A stretch of 22,686 nt of DNA. Origin: Phycisphaerales bacterium (GTDB taxonomy: Bacteria; Planctomycetota; Phycisphaerae; Tepidisphaerales; Tepidisphaeraceae). Made by a program: the position numbers and the translations under genes. Below, piece by piece: positions 1-8,149 of this stretch. The notes below the pieces were generated by a model. It was not told where the DNA came from and ran no database searches. It saw only the letters and a list, made by a program, of their open reading frames with translations. The stretch spans positions 1 to 22,686 of the forward strand of contig JAQGHP010000773.1 of assembly GCA_028288775.1 (NCBI GenBank), written 5' to 3'. Each line of letters begins with the position of its first letter. Positions within the stretch are counted from its first letter, which is position 1.

Positions 1-14
1 TGAAAGGCGTTCAC

Positions 15-72
15 GGTTCCGGGTTCAGGAAGTGCGTAAAGGCGTGCTTTTCTGAATCCTGAACCCCGAACC
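15..72. repeat. Imperfect inverted repeat upstream of the first gene
   Basis: Arms at 15-30 and 57-72 (16 bp) are complementary except for one position; the core reads GGGTTCAGGA on the left and TCCTGAACCC on the right. The loop is 26 nt. The element lies upstream of the first gene's putative promoter and could end transcription from the left. It resembles the other palindromic intergenic elements of this window in style, but shares no sequence with them. Confidence 0.7.
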
Positions 73-85
73 CCGGATGGGGCCA

Positions 86-114
86 CTCGACTGTCGGGCC
101 GGGACAGATATACT
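86..114 (+). promoter_or_regulatory. Weak candidate promoter for the DUF2126 gene
   Basis: A TATACT box at 109-114 has a poor -35 (CTCGAC, 86-91) 17 nt upstream. If used, transcription would start near 121 and give a leader of about 73 nt. The -35 is weak, so this is a guess based on the -10 alone. Confidence 0.3.
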
Positions 115-193
115 GTGCAAACCAACCTCAGCGGCGTACCCCACCCCGCCCCTGTTTTTCGCGCGATCGCGGTGAATGTGAGACTCCTGCAAC

Positions 194-3100
194 ATGGCAA
201 TTCGCGTCGCACTCAACCATAAGACATCGTACCAATACGCGCGCCCCGCATGGCTTTCGCCGCAAGTCTTACGGCTGCGGCCCGCGCCGCACTGCCGCAC
301 GCCGGTGCTGAGCTACTCACTTACCGTGAAGCCCGAGGGGCATTTCATCAACTGGCAGCAGGACCCCTACGGCAACCGCATCGCCCGGCTGATCTTCCCC
401 AAGCAGACGCGGGTTTTTAGCGTGGAGGTGGATCTCGTCGCCGAGCTGACGGTGGTGAACCCGTTCGATTTCTTCGTCGACAAGGACGCGGAAAATTTCC
501 CCTTCAAGTACGACGCCGTGCTGTCCCGCGAATTGCTTCCATACCTCGAAGCCGAGCCGATGAGCCCGAAGCTGGCGGAGTATGTGGCAAAGATCCGCAA
601 GGAGGGCGTGCGGACGGTGGACTACCTCGTCGAGCTCAACCACCTCCTGAGCAAGGACATCAAGTACCTCATTCGCCTGGAGCCGGGCATTCAGACGCCC
701 GAGCAGACGCTCACGCTGCTTAGCGGCTCGTGCCGCGACAGCTCGTGGCTGCTGGTGCAGATGCTGCGGAATCTGGGCCTCGCGGCGCGATTCGTGTCGG
801 GATATCTCATTCAGCTCGTCGCGGACGTAAAGAGCCTCGACGGCCCCAGCGGCGCGGAGCGCGATTTCACCGACCTGCACGCGTGGGCCGAGGTGTACCT
901 GCCGGGCGCGGGGTGGGTGGGACTCGACGCGACGTCAGGCCTGCTGGCCGGCGAGGGGCACATTCCGCTGGCCTGCTCGGCCGATCCGGTTACCGCGGCG
1001 GCCATTACGGGATATTGCTCGTTCGATGACAAGGACGTCGTCACCGCCGACCCGGAGGACGGCGCAAGCCACGGCAACGGCGACGGCCAGGACGACTTCG
1101 GCTTCTCGATGAGCGTCACGCGCATCCACGAAGACCCACGCGTGACCAAGCCCTACACCGACGAGCAGTGGTCCCAGATCGAAAACCTCGGCCACCAAGT
1201 GGACGCGGACCTTAAACGCGGCGACGTGCGCCTGACGATGGGCGGCGACCCGACGTTCGTCTCGATCGACGACATGGATGGCCCGGAGTGGACCAGCGCG
1301 GCCTTGGGCCCGATGAAATATCGGCGGGGCGACGAGCTGGTTCGCCGGCTGCGCACCAAGTTCGCCCCCGAGGGATTTCTGCACCACGGGCAGGGCAAGT
1401 GGTATCCCGGCGAGTCGCTGCCGCGGTGGTCGATGGGGCTCTATTGGCGAAAGGACGGGCAGCCGGTCTGGCGCGATAGCGCGCTGATCGCGGATGAAAC
1501 CAATCCGCACCGCCACACGGAGAATGATGCACGGGCGTTTGGCGTGCGCCTCGCCGAGCGATTGGGCGTCGAGCCGCACTTCCTGATCGCGGGGTTCGAG
1601 GACGTCTGGTACCACCTCTGGAAGGAACGACGGTTGCCGGTGAACGTCGATCCGCTCGACAGCAAGCTGGACAACAAGGAAGAGCGATCGCGCCTGGCGA
1701 AAATATTCGAACAGGGGCTCGACAAGGCCGTCGGCTATGCGTTGCCGCTACGGCGCGACCGGTACAGCGACGGCAGCGGGGCGTGGGTGAGCGGCGAATG
1801 GTTTTTCCGGCCGGAGCGGATGTATTTGATTCCCGGCGATTCGCCGATGGGGTATCGGCTGCCTCTCGATTCGCTGCCATGGGTCGTGAAGACCGATTAC
1901 CCCTTCCTGCACGAGCTCGACCCGTGGGCCGATCGCGGCCCGCTGCCGACGCGGGATGCATTCTCGCAACAGCGATACGTGGTGGGCGCGCCCGAGCCGC
2001 GGAACCCGCGCGGATTTCGCGAGCAGGTGCTCGGCCCCGAGCGTGCAGTCGGCGCGCGGCCGGGGACCGGAGTTGGCGCGGGCGTTGGCGCCCATGCGGG
2101 CGTGGGTATGAGCCCGGCGGAGGCGGCGCGCGAGGCCGCGCGCCGCCGGTCGCACACGCCCGATCTTGCTCCCGCTCACGGGCAGTCCGCGCCGTGGATC
2201 GTCCGCACTGCTCTTTCCACGCAAGTCCGCGGCGGAGTGCTGCGCGTATTTATGCCTCCAGTGCGGTACCTCGAAGATTATCTCGAGCTGGTCACCGCCA
2301 TCGAAGACACCGCGGGCGACCTTGAGTTACCCGTGCTGGTCGAAGGCTACACTCCGCCGCACGACCCGCGGCTCAATCAGATCAAGGTGACGCCCGACCC
2401 GGGCGTGATCGAGGTCAACACGCATCCCGTCGAGAGCTGGGACGACCTGGTCCGCAACACCACGCTCCTCTACGAGGAAGCGCGGCTCAGCCGCCTGGGC
2501 ACGGAAAAGTTCATGATCGACGGCCGCCACACGGGCACGGGCGGCGGCAATCACATTGTGATCGGCGGCCCCTCGCCCGCCCAATCCCCGCTGCTGCGCC
2601 GGCCCGATTTGCTGCGCAGCCTCGTGGGATATTGGCACAACCATCCATCCCTCTCCTACCTGTTCAGCGGCCTGTTCGTCGGGCCGACGAGCCAGGCGCC
2701 GCGCATGGACGAGGCCCGCAACGACCAGGTCGCGGAGCTGGAGATTGCATTCAAGCAGATCCCCGATCACGGCGACGTCCCGCCGTGGCTGGTGGACCGG
2801 ATCTTCCGCAACCTGCTGGTGGACTCCACGGGCAACACGCACCGGGCTGAGTTTTGCATCGACAAGCTCTACGCCCCCGAATCGCCGACCGGGCGGCTGG
2901 GGCTCCTGGAAATGCGGGCCTTTGAAATGCCCCCGCACGCGCGGATGAGCCTCACGCAGCATTTGTTGCTCCGCGCGCTCGTCGCGCGCTTTTGGAAAAC
3001 GCCTTACACCGATCGGCTGGTGCGCTGGCGCACGGAGATTCACGACCGCTTCATGCTCCCGCATTTCGTGAAGCAGGATCTGGAAGACGTCATCTTCGAG

Positions 3101-3700
3101 ACCAACCAGTCGGGTTACCCCCTCAAGGCAGAGTGGTTCGCGCCGCACATGGAGTTCCGCTTCCCGCACTACGGCTCCGTGCAGCAGCGGGGCGTGGATT
3201 TGGAGCTGCGCCAGGCGATCGAGCCGTGGCACGTGCTGGGCGAAGAGCCCGCGGCGGGGGGGACGGTGCGGTACGTCGATTCCTCCGTCGAGCGCCTGCA
3301 AGTGCTCGTCAACGGCATGGTCGATTCACGGCACGTCGTCGCCTGCAACGGCGTGCGCGTGCCGCTGCACCCCACGGGCACCAACGGCCAGTTCGTCGCG
3401 GGCGTGCGCTACCGCGCCTGGCAGCCGGCCGAATGCCTTCATCCCACGATCAAGGTGCATTCGCCGTTGACATTCGATATTTACGACACATGGTCCGGCC
3501 GCGCCATCGGCGGATGCACGTACCACGTTTCCCACCCCGGGGGAAGGAATTACGACCGCTTCCCGGTGAATGCCTACGAAGCCGAAGGCCGCCGCATCGC
3601 ACGGTTCTACGCGATTGGGCACACGCCGGGATTGACGAAAATCAAAGAGCCGCCGGAGAGCAAGGAGCTGCCGTTCACGCTGGACTTGCGGCGGGCGTGA
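194..3700 (+). CDS. Transglutaminase-DUF2126 (putative amidoligase) fusion protein
   Basis: This 1168-aa protein has a bacterial transglutaminase N-terminal domain (about residues 1-110) and a transglutaminase core. The core has a Cys-His-Asp triad: C180 in GSCRDSSW, H229 in DLHAW, D245 in GLDAT. From about 340 to the end it is DUF2126, named in Pfam as a putative amidoligase with a glutamine-synthetase-like fold. Visible landmarks are TMGGDPTFVS (348-357), VIEVNTHP (738-745) and GTGGGNH (781-787). The order and length match the known COG1305-COG4196 fusions. By family, the protein probably forms and/or cleaves peptide or isopeptide bonds in the cytoplasm; its substrate is unknown. No signal peptide is seen. 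The ATG at 194 fits the family N-terminus although no good SD precedes it. Residues about 601-665 are an Ala/Gly/Arg-rich spacer within DUF2126. A repeat cluster separates it from the next gene. Confidence 0.93.
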   Translation: MAIRVALNHKTSYQYARPAWLSPQVLRLRPAPHCRTPVLSYSLTVKPEGHFINWQQDPYGNRIARLIFPKQTRVFSVEVDLVAELTVVNPFDFFVDKDAENFPFKYDAVLSRELLPYLEAEPMSPKLAEYVAKIRKEGVRTVDYLVELNHLLSKDIKYLIRLEPGIQTPEQTLTLLSGSCRDSSWLLVQMLRNLGLAARFVSGYLIQLVADVKSLDGPSGAERDFTDLHAWAEVYLPGAGWVGLDATSGLLAGEGHIPLACSADPVTAAAITGYCSFDDKDVVTADPEDGASHGNGDGQDDFGFSMSVTRIHEDPRVTKPYTDEQWSQIENLGHQVDADLKRGDVRLTMGGDPTFVSIDDMDGPEWTSAALGPMKYRRGDELVRRLRTKFAPEGFLHHGQGKWYPGESLPRWSMGLYWRKDGQPVWRDSALIADETNPHRHTENDARAFGVRLAERLGVEPHFLIAGFEDVWYHLWKERRLPVNVDPLDSKLDNKEERSRLAKIFEQGLDKAVGYALPLRRDRYSDGSGAWVSGEWFFRPERMYLIPGDSPMGYRLPLDSLPWVVKTDYPFLHELDPWADRGPLPTRDAFSQQRYVVGAPEPRNPRGFREQVLGPERAVGARPGTGVGAGVGAHAGVGMSPAEAAREAARRRSHTPDLAPAHGQSAPWIVRTALSTQVRGGVLRVFMPPVRYLEDYLELVTAIEDTAGDLELPVLVEGYTPPHDPRLNQIKVTPDPGVIEVNTHPVESWDDLVRNTTLLYEEARLSRLGTEKFMIDGRHTGTGGGNHIVIGGPSPAQSPLLRRPDLLRSLVGYWHNHPSLSYLFSGLFVGPTSQAPRMDEARNDQVAELEIAFKQIPDHGDVPPWLVDRIFRNLLVDSTGNTHRAEFCIDKLYAPESPTGRLGLLEMRAFEMPPHARMSLTQHLLLRALVARFWKTPYTDRLVRWRTEIHDRFMLPHFVKQDLEDVIFETNQSGYPLKAEWFAPHMEFRFPHYGSVQQRGVDLELRQAIEPWHVLGEEPAAGGTVRYVDSSVERLQVLVNGMVDSRHVVACNGVRVPLHPTGTNGQFVAGVRYRAWQPAECLHPTIKVHSPLTFDIYDTWSGRAIGGCTYHVSHPGGRNYDRFPVNAYEAEGRRIARFYAIGHTPGLTKIKEPPESKELPFTLDLRRA

Positions 3701-3751
3701 GCGCTCCCGTGCGCCCAGTCGCAGCGCGCAAGGTCCCGGTGCGGCCATCCC

Positions 3752-3964
3752 CAGCCCCGGAGGGGCGAGAGACCTTGGCCCACGGCGCGAGCCGTGGGTG
3801 GCAATCGTAGCAGATACAATCAGCCCCGGAGGGGCGTAAGAAGCGTATGATCGAGAGCGCACCTTGAAAGCCGCGCTTCTTACGCCCCTCCGGGGCTGGA
3901 CGCGTTTGCGTTATTTTCCCACGGCTTGCGCCGTGGGCTAAGGTCTTACGCCCCTCCGGGGCTG
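3752..3964. repeat. Cluster of GGAGGGGC palindromes and GCCGTGGG hairpins
   Basis: The 16-mer CAGCCCCGGAGGGGCG occurs four times: forward at 3752-3767 and 3821-3836, inverted at 3883-3898 and 3949-3964. The second and third copies extend into a perfect 25-bp inverted repeat (3821-3845 and 3874-3898) with a 28-nt loop. Two 8-bp hairpins built from CCCACGGC/GCCGTGGG lie between the copies, at 3779-3798 (loop GCGA, a GNRA-type tetraloop) and 3918-3937 (loop TTGC). The cluster fills most of the 381-bp gap between two co-oriented genes and may terminate transcription. No gene is seen in this gap. Confidence 0.9.
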
Positions 3965-4081
3965 CGAACGCCAGTGCGAATTGAACTCCCGCTCAAAGCG
4001 GTCTGAAGCTGAACACCCGGCAAACGAATTCCGATAATCGAGTAGTATGCTTTGCGTGCCCCATTACGCGATCGGCCTCGC

Positions 4082-6622
4082 ATGACGATTCAGACGACTG
4101 ACAACCTCCTCGCCCAGCCCCGCGGCTTTGCCGCGGCGTATCCGGGGCGGCAGAACGGGCGCGACGAGATGATCGAGCCCGATGGCTCGCTGCGCCCGCA
4201 CTGGCGGATGTTCGTCAACCTACTCGACGACCTGGGCCCCGAAGAGATCCCCAAGCGCTGGGAACAGGCGCGCCGGCTCATCCGCGAAAACGGGATCACC
4301 CATAACGTCTACGGCGACCCCAATGGCCTCGATCGCCCGTGGAACCTCGATCTCGTCCCGCTGCTCGTGCCCGCGGCCGAGTGGCGCGAGGTCTCCGAAG
4401 CGCTCGTGCAACGGGCGACGCTGCTGGATGCGCTCGTGGCCGATCTGTACGGCCCCGCGCGGTGCTTGACCGAAGGGCTGCTGCCTCCCGAACTGATCTA
4501 TTCCAACCCCGGCTTCCTCCGCCCCTGCCACGGCGTGGGCGTGCCGCACGGGCAGTGGTTGCACTTGTACGCCGCGGACCTCGTCCGCTCGCGCGACGGC
4601 CGCTTCCGCGTCCTCAGCGATCGCACCCAGGCGCCCAGCGGCGCGGGGTATTCGCTGGAAAATCGAATCGTCCTCTCGGGCGTATTGCCTTCGGTCTTCA
4701 GACAGTGCAACGTGCAGCGCCTGGCGCCGTTCTTCATCACATTGCGGCAGACGCTCGTCGCGCTCGCCCCGGCCAATCGTGAAAATCCACGCGTCGTTTT
4801 GCTCACGCCCGGGCCGTACAACGAAACGTATTTCGAGCACGCCTACCTTGCCCGCTATCTCGGGTATACGCTGGTGCAGGGCAACGATCTCACCGTGCGC
4901 GACGCCCGCGTCTACCTCAAGACGCTGGGCGGCCTGCAGCGCGTGGACGTGATCCTTCGCCGGGTGGATGACGATTACTGCGACCCGCTCGAACTCTATC
5001 AGCATTCTTTCCTGGGCGTCCCGGGCCTGGTCGAAGCCGTGCGCGAGGGGAACGTGGCCGTGGCCAACGCGCTGGGGACGGGCGTGCTGCAGACGCCGGC
5101 GTTTCTGGGCTTCCTCCCCGCGATCTGCCGGAGGCTGTTGGGCGAAGAGCTCAAGCTCCCTTCGGTGCAAACATGGTGGTGCGGCGAAGCCGATGCCCGC
5201 CGCTATGTGCTGGAGAATCTTTCGAAGCTGGTGATAAAGCCCGCCTTCGCCACTCCCGGCTCCGACCCGGACTTCGGCGAGGAAATGTCGTCGGCACAGC
5301 TCGAGCAACTGGCGGCGCGGATCACGGCGCGGCCGGCGGATTTCGTCGCGCAGGAGCATGTGGAATCGCGCACCGCGCCGGTGATGCTCAACGACCAGAT
5401 GCAGGCCCGCCGGTTCGTCGTCCGCGCCTATCTCGCGGCCGACGGGGGGTCGTACGCGGTCATGCCCGGCGGCCTGACGCGCGTCACCGCCTCCGCGGAT
5501 TCACTCGTCGTTTCCTTGCAGAAGGGGGGCGGCAGCAAGGACACGTGGGTGCTGGCTGACGGGCCGGTCGGCCAATCCACTTTGCTCACCACCGCATCGC
5601 AGCCGGTCGAATTAAGTCGCGGCGGCGGGGACCTCCCCAGCCGCGTGGCGGACGACTTGTTCTGGCTCGGCCGCTACGTGCAACGCGGCGAGGCGGACGT
5701 GCGCGTGGCCCGCAGCCTGTTCGGCCGCCTGACCGACAGCGTCCGCGCCGAAAACCCCGGCATGGTCCCCGCGCTCGTCAGCGCCCTGCTCGGACACGCC
5801 CGCGTCCGGCTCGACGAAGGCGCGACGGCCACGATGATCCATGAGGTGTTCAATCCCGCCGGCTACGCGGGGCTGCGCCCGGCCATCGGGCACGTGCAGG
5901 GACTCGTCCGCGCGCTGCGCGACCGCGTGTCGGCGGACGCGTGGCGCATCCTCCAGGGCATCGAGCGCGACCTCACCGACTTCGACGCGAACCTCCAGGA
6001 CGACCAGTCCGCCGGCGTGGTCCACCTGCTCAACCGACTGACCATCGGCTTTCTGGCGTTCGACGGCGTGCTCGCCGAGTCGATGACCCGGGGGCAGGCG
6101 TGGCGGTTCCTCGACATGGGCAGCCGCGTCGAACGCGCCATCGCCGTCGCCCGGCTGGTACGCGCCACGCTCGTGGAGGTGGTGCCCGACGAAACCGCGC
6201 TGCTGGATGCCGTGCTGGAAATCGCCGACAGCTCCCTCACCTATCGCCGGCGCTATCTCACGCAGCTGGAGGCCCCGGCGGTGGTGGATCTTCTCGTGGC
6301 GGACGAGAGCAACCCCCGCGCGGTCGCGTTCCAAATCGCCGCGATCGAGCAGCACCTGGCCGACCTCCCGCGTGAAGCGAGCCACCCGCAGCGCAGCCCG
6401 CACCGGCAAATCATCCTCGAGCTCCGCACCCGGCTGCGCCTGGCGGACCTGGGCGCGGCGTGCCATCCTTCGCCCGCCAAGGTGCGGACGGGGCTGCGAG
6501 ACCTGATGGACGAAATCACCGACCGGCTCGAAGAAGTCGCCGAGTTCGTGAGCCAGATTTACTTCAGCCACGCGCAGACGCCGCGACCGCTGGCCGGGCC
6601 GGGCGAGGAGACGCTCAAGTGA
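4082..6622 (+). CDS. Circularly permuted ATP-grasp and alpha-E domain fusion
   Basis: This 846-aa protein has a type-2 circularly permuted ATP-grasp module (about residues 20-500, COG2308-like) joined to an alpha-E helical domain (about 515-835, COG2307-like). Landmarks in the first part are HNVYGDP (74-80), LSDRTQAPSGAGY (178-190), RRVDDDYCDPLE (293-304), VIKPAF (384-389) and QKGGGSKDTW (480-489). The second part opens with LPSRVADDLFWLGRY (518-532). ATP-grasp enzymes form amide or peptide bonds through acyl-phosphates, so this is a predicted peptide ligase of unknown substrate. A frame-open TTG at 4052 would add 10 residues; the ATG at 4082 is preferred because the family homology starts after it. 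The stop overlaps the GTG of the next gene (GTGA, 6619-6622), so the two are translationally coupled. In many genomes the two domains are separate neighbouring genes. Confidence 0.92.
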   Translation: MTIQTTDNLLAQPRGFAAAYPGRQNGRDEMIEPDGSLRPHWRMFVNLLDDLGPEEIPKRWEQARRLIRENGITHNVYGDPNGLDRPWNLDLVPLLVPAAEWREVSEALVQRATLLDALVADLYGPARCLTEGLLPPELIYSNPGFLRPCHGVGVPHGQWLHLYAADLVRSRDGRFRVLSDRTQAPSGAGYSLENRIVLSGVLPSVFRQCNVQRLAPFFITLRQTLVALAPANRENPRVVLLTPGPYNETYFEHAYLARYLGYTLVQGNDLTVRDARVYLKTLGGLQRVDVILRRVDDDYCDPLELYQHSFLGVPGLVEAVREGNVAVANALGTGVLQTPAFLGFLPAICRRLLGEELKLPSVQTWWCGEADARRYVLENLSKLVIKPAFATPGSDPDFGEEMSSAQLEQLAARITARPADFVAQEHVESRTAPVMLNDQMQARRFVVRAYLAADGGSYAVMPGGLTRVTASADSLVVSLQKGGGSKDTWVLADGPVGQSTLLTTASQPVELSRGGGDLPSRVADDLFWLGRYVQRGEADVRVARSLFGRLTDSVRAENPGMVPALVSALLGHARVRLDEGATATMIHEVFNPAGYAGLRPAIGHVQGLVRALRDRVSADAWRILQGIERDLTDFDANLQDDQSAGVVHLLNRLTIGFLAFDGVLAESMTRGQAWRFLDMGSRVERAIAVARLVRATLVEVVPDETALLDAVLEIADSSLTYRRRYLTQLEAPAVVDLLVADESNPRAVAFQIAAIEQHLADLPREASHPQRSPHRQIILELRTRLRLADLGAACHPSPAKVRTGLRDLMDEITDRLEEVAEFVSQIYFSHAQTPRPLAGPGEETLK

Positions 6623-7533
6623 AGTACAAGGTCACCCACACGACGCAGTATTACTACGGCGAGCAGGTGCCGCTTTGCCACAACGTCGTCCACCTCAAGC
6701 CGCGCGACACCGAGCGGCAGACATGCCTTTCACACGCGATCGGCATCAGCCCCAGCCCGACGACGATGCGCGAGCGGCTCGATTTCTTCGGCAACCCCGT
6801 GGAATGGTTCAGTGTGCAGGAGCCGCACGAGACGCTGAAGATCGTGGCCCAAAGTCTGGTGCAGGTGAAGGGGGGCTTCGAGCCGCCGACGGGGCTCTGG
6901 TGGCCGGCCTGGGACGAAGTCGCGCGCATGCTCGGCGGCCGTCGCGACGCGGCATTGCTCGACGCCCGGCAATTCACCTTCGACTCGACCTTCGTGCCGA
7001 TCGACGCCGAGCTGGCGGAATACGCCCGCCCCAGCTTCGCGCCGGGGCGGCCCATGTTGGACTGCGTCGTCGAGCTGACCAACCGAATCTACTCGGAGTT
7101 CAAGTTCGACTCGGGCGTGACGACCATCGGCACGCCCGTGCTCGACGTGCTGCACCATCGCCACGGCGTCTGCCAGGACTTCGCCCATTTACAGATCGGC
7201 TGCCTGCGCTCGCTGGGGCTGGCCGCGCGCTACGTCAGCGGCTACCTCGTCACCCGCCCGCCCCCCGGAAGGGCGAGACTAGTCGGCGCAGACACCTCCC
7301 ACGCTTGGGTCTCCGCCTACTTCCCCGATTACGGCTGGATCGATTTCGACCCTACTAATGGTCTAATCCCCGCCGTAGGCCACATCACCCTCGGCTGGGC
7401 CCGCGACTACGACGACATCAGCCCCGTCCGCGGCGTAGTCGTCGGCGGCCGCCATCATCGGCTGGGTGTGTCCGTTGACGTCGAACCGCTCAACACGGAA
7501 GACAGACGCCCAAGCAAAATAATGCCACTATAG
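6619..7533 (+). CDS. Transglutaminase-like cysteine protease family protein
   Basis: This 304-aa protein has the bacterial transglutaminase N-terminal domain (about 1-110) and a transglutaminase core. The triad is complete: C185 in HGVCQDF, H228 in TSHAW, D244 in DFDPTNG. The start is the GTG at 6619, which overlaps the stop codon of the ATP-grasp/alpha-E gene by 4 nt. The open frame runs further upstream, but only as a shadow of that gene, and the family N-terminus (KYKVTHTTQYYY) begins here. Homologues sit beside alpha-E/ATP-grasp genes in many bacteria and are thought to act as peptidases or acyl transferases on the product of the ligase. It has no signal peptide or membrane segment, so it is predicted cytoplasmic. 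It is paralogous to the genes at 194 and 8150. Confidence 0.92.
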   Translation: MKYKVTHTTQYYYGEQVPLCHNVVHLKPRDTERQTCLSHAIGISPSPTTMRERLDFFGNPVEWFSVQEPHETLKIVAQSLVQVKGGFEPPTGLWWPAWDEVARMLGGRRDAALLDARQFTFDSTFVPIDAELAEYARPSFAPGRPMLDCVVELTNRIYSEFKFDSGVTTIGTPVLDVLHHRHGVCQDFAHLQIGCLRSLGLAARYVSGYLVTRPPPGRARLVGADTSHAWVSAYFPDYGWIDFDPTNGLIPAVGHITLGWARDYDDISPVRGVVVGGRHHRLGVSVDVEPLNTEDRRPSKIMPL

Positions 7534-7649
7534 GAGCCGGGCCCCGCCACTCTGTCGCAACCCGCCGAGCCAAACTGGCGTTGTGGACTGCGGTACGGAA
7601 GAGACCGCGAAGAAGAGGGTCTCGGCACAGACGGACACGGATACGCTGT

Positions 7650-7713
7650 GTAGGGTGGGTGTACTCGCCCACCGCATCCCGGCGGAAACGGTGGGCGAGT
7701 ACACCCACCCTAC
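7650..7713. repeat. GTAGGGTGGG inverted repeat, copy 1
   Basis: Perfect 24-bp arms at 7650-7673 and 7690-7713 (25 bp with the flanking T/A) are separated by a 16-nt loop. The arm begins GTAGGGTGGGTGTACTCGCC. A second copy of the same element is at 9192-9259. It sits just outside the left arm of the larger palindrome at 7721-8033. Confidence 0.93.
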
Positions 7714-7720
7714 ATGCTGC

Positions 7721-8033
7721 TGTCGCCACAGATGGACACAGATGAACACGGATGGGGAACCGTTTCCCGCGGCATGGGCGGCCCGCCCATGGTCATGGTA
7801 CTCCGTGACGTTCGGCCGATACTCCCGCCGAAGAAAGCCCGAGCGCAGCGACCTCCGCCGCGCCGCTGGTAAAGGCCGCGGTGCGGGTAACTGCAAAGAA
7901 GGTCGCTGCGCTCTTGCCTTCTTCGATCGGAGTACCGATCGAACGTCATGGAGTACCGTGAACATGGGCGGGCCGCCCATGCCGCGGGAAACGGTTCCCC
8001 ATCCGTGTTCATCTGTGTCCATCTGTGGCGACA
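7721..8033. repeat. Near-perfect 313-bp palindrome
   Basis: The outer arms, 7721-7790 and 7964-8033, are perfect 70-bp reverse complements. The palindrome continues inward as diverged arms, ending in a perfect 13-bp pair at 7841-7853 and 7901-7913 around a 47-nt centre. All parts share the same centre near 7877. Recognisable submotifs are TGTCGCCACAGATGGACAC, GATGAACACGGATGGGGAAC and ATGGGCGGCCCGCCCAT. It contains no convincing gene of its own. With the preceding inverted repeat it occupies most of the 616-bp gap between two transglutaminase genes. A related but more degenerate element is at 13791-14008. Confidence 0.95.
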
Positions 8034-8149
8034 TCTCCCACATTTCTTCGCGGCTGTCTTCGCGCCTTCGCGTCTCCCCCGTCAGAGCGGAAACTTCGTC
8101 ACCACCTCACCGAATCGACTGCGGAACGGCGTTTGCCCTTTCGGCTGTG

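Noticed and set aside
2327..3301. 324-aa minus-strand open frame opposite DUF2126
   Set aside because: Shadow of the strongly conserved DUF2126 coding sequence; no start signal or recognisable domain.
3752..3964. CRISPR array
   Set aside because: The four repeat copies are in both orientations, irregularly spaced and self-palindromic, without uniform spacers; no cas genes are near.
4052..4081. TTG start of the ATP-grasp gene
   Set aside because: It adds ten residues without family similarity; the ATG at 4082 is simpler.
4220..5359. 379-aa open frame on the minus strand opposite the ATP-grasp gene
   Set aside because: Its composition is that of an antisense shadow in GC-rich DNA; the plus strand encodes a clear family member with conserved motifs.
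7583..8149. N-terminal extension of the third transglutaminase or a separate gene in the palindrome
   Set aside because: The codons come from inverted-repeat sequence, resemble no domain and lack initiation signals; the family N-terminus begins at 8150.
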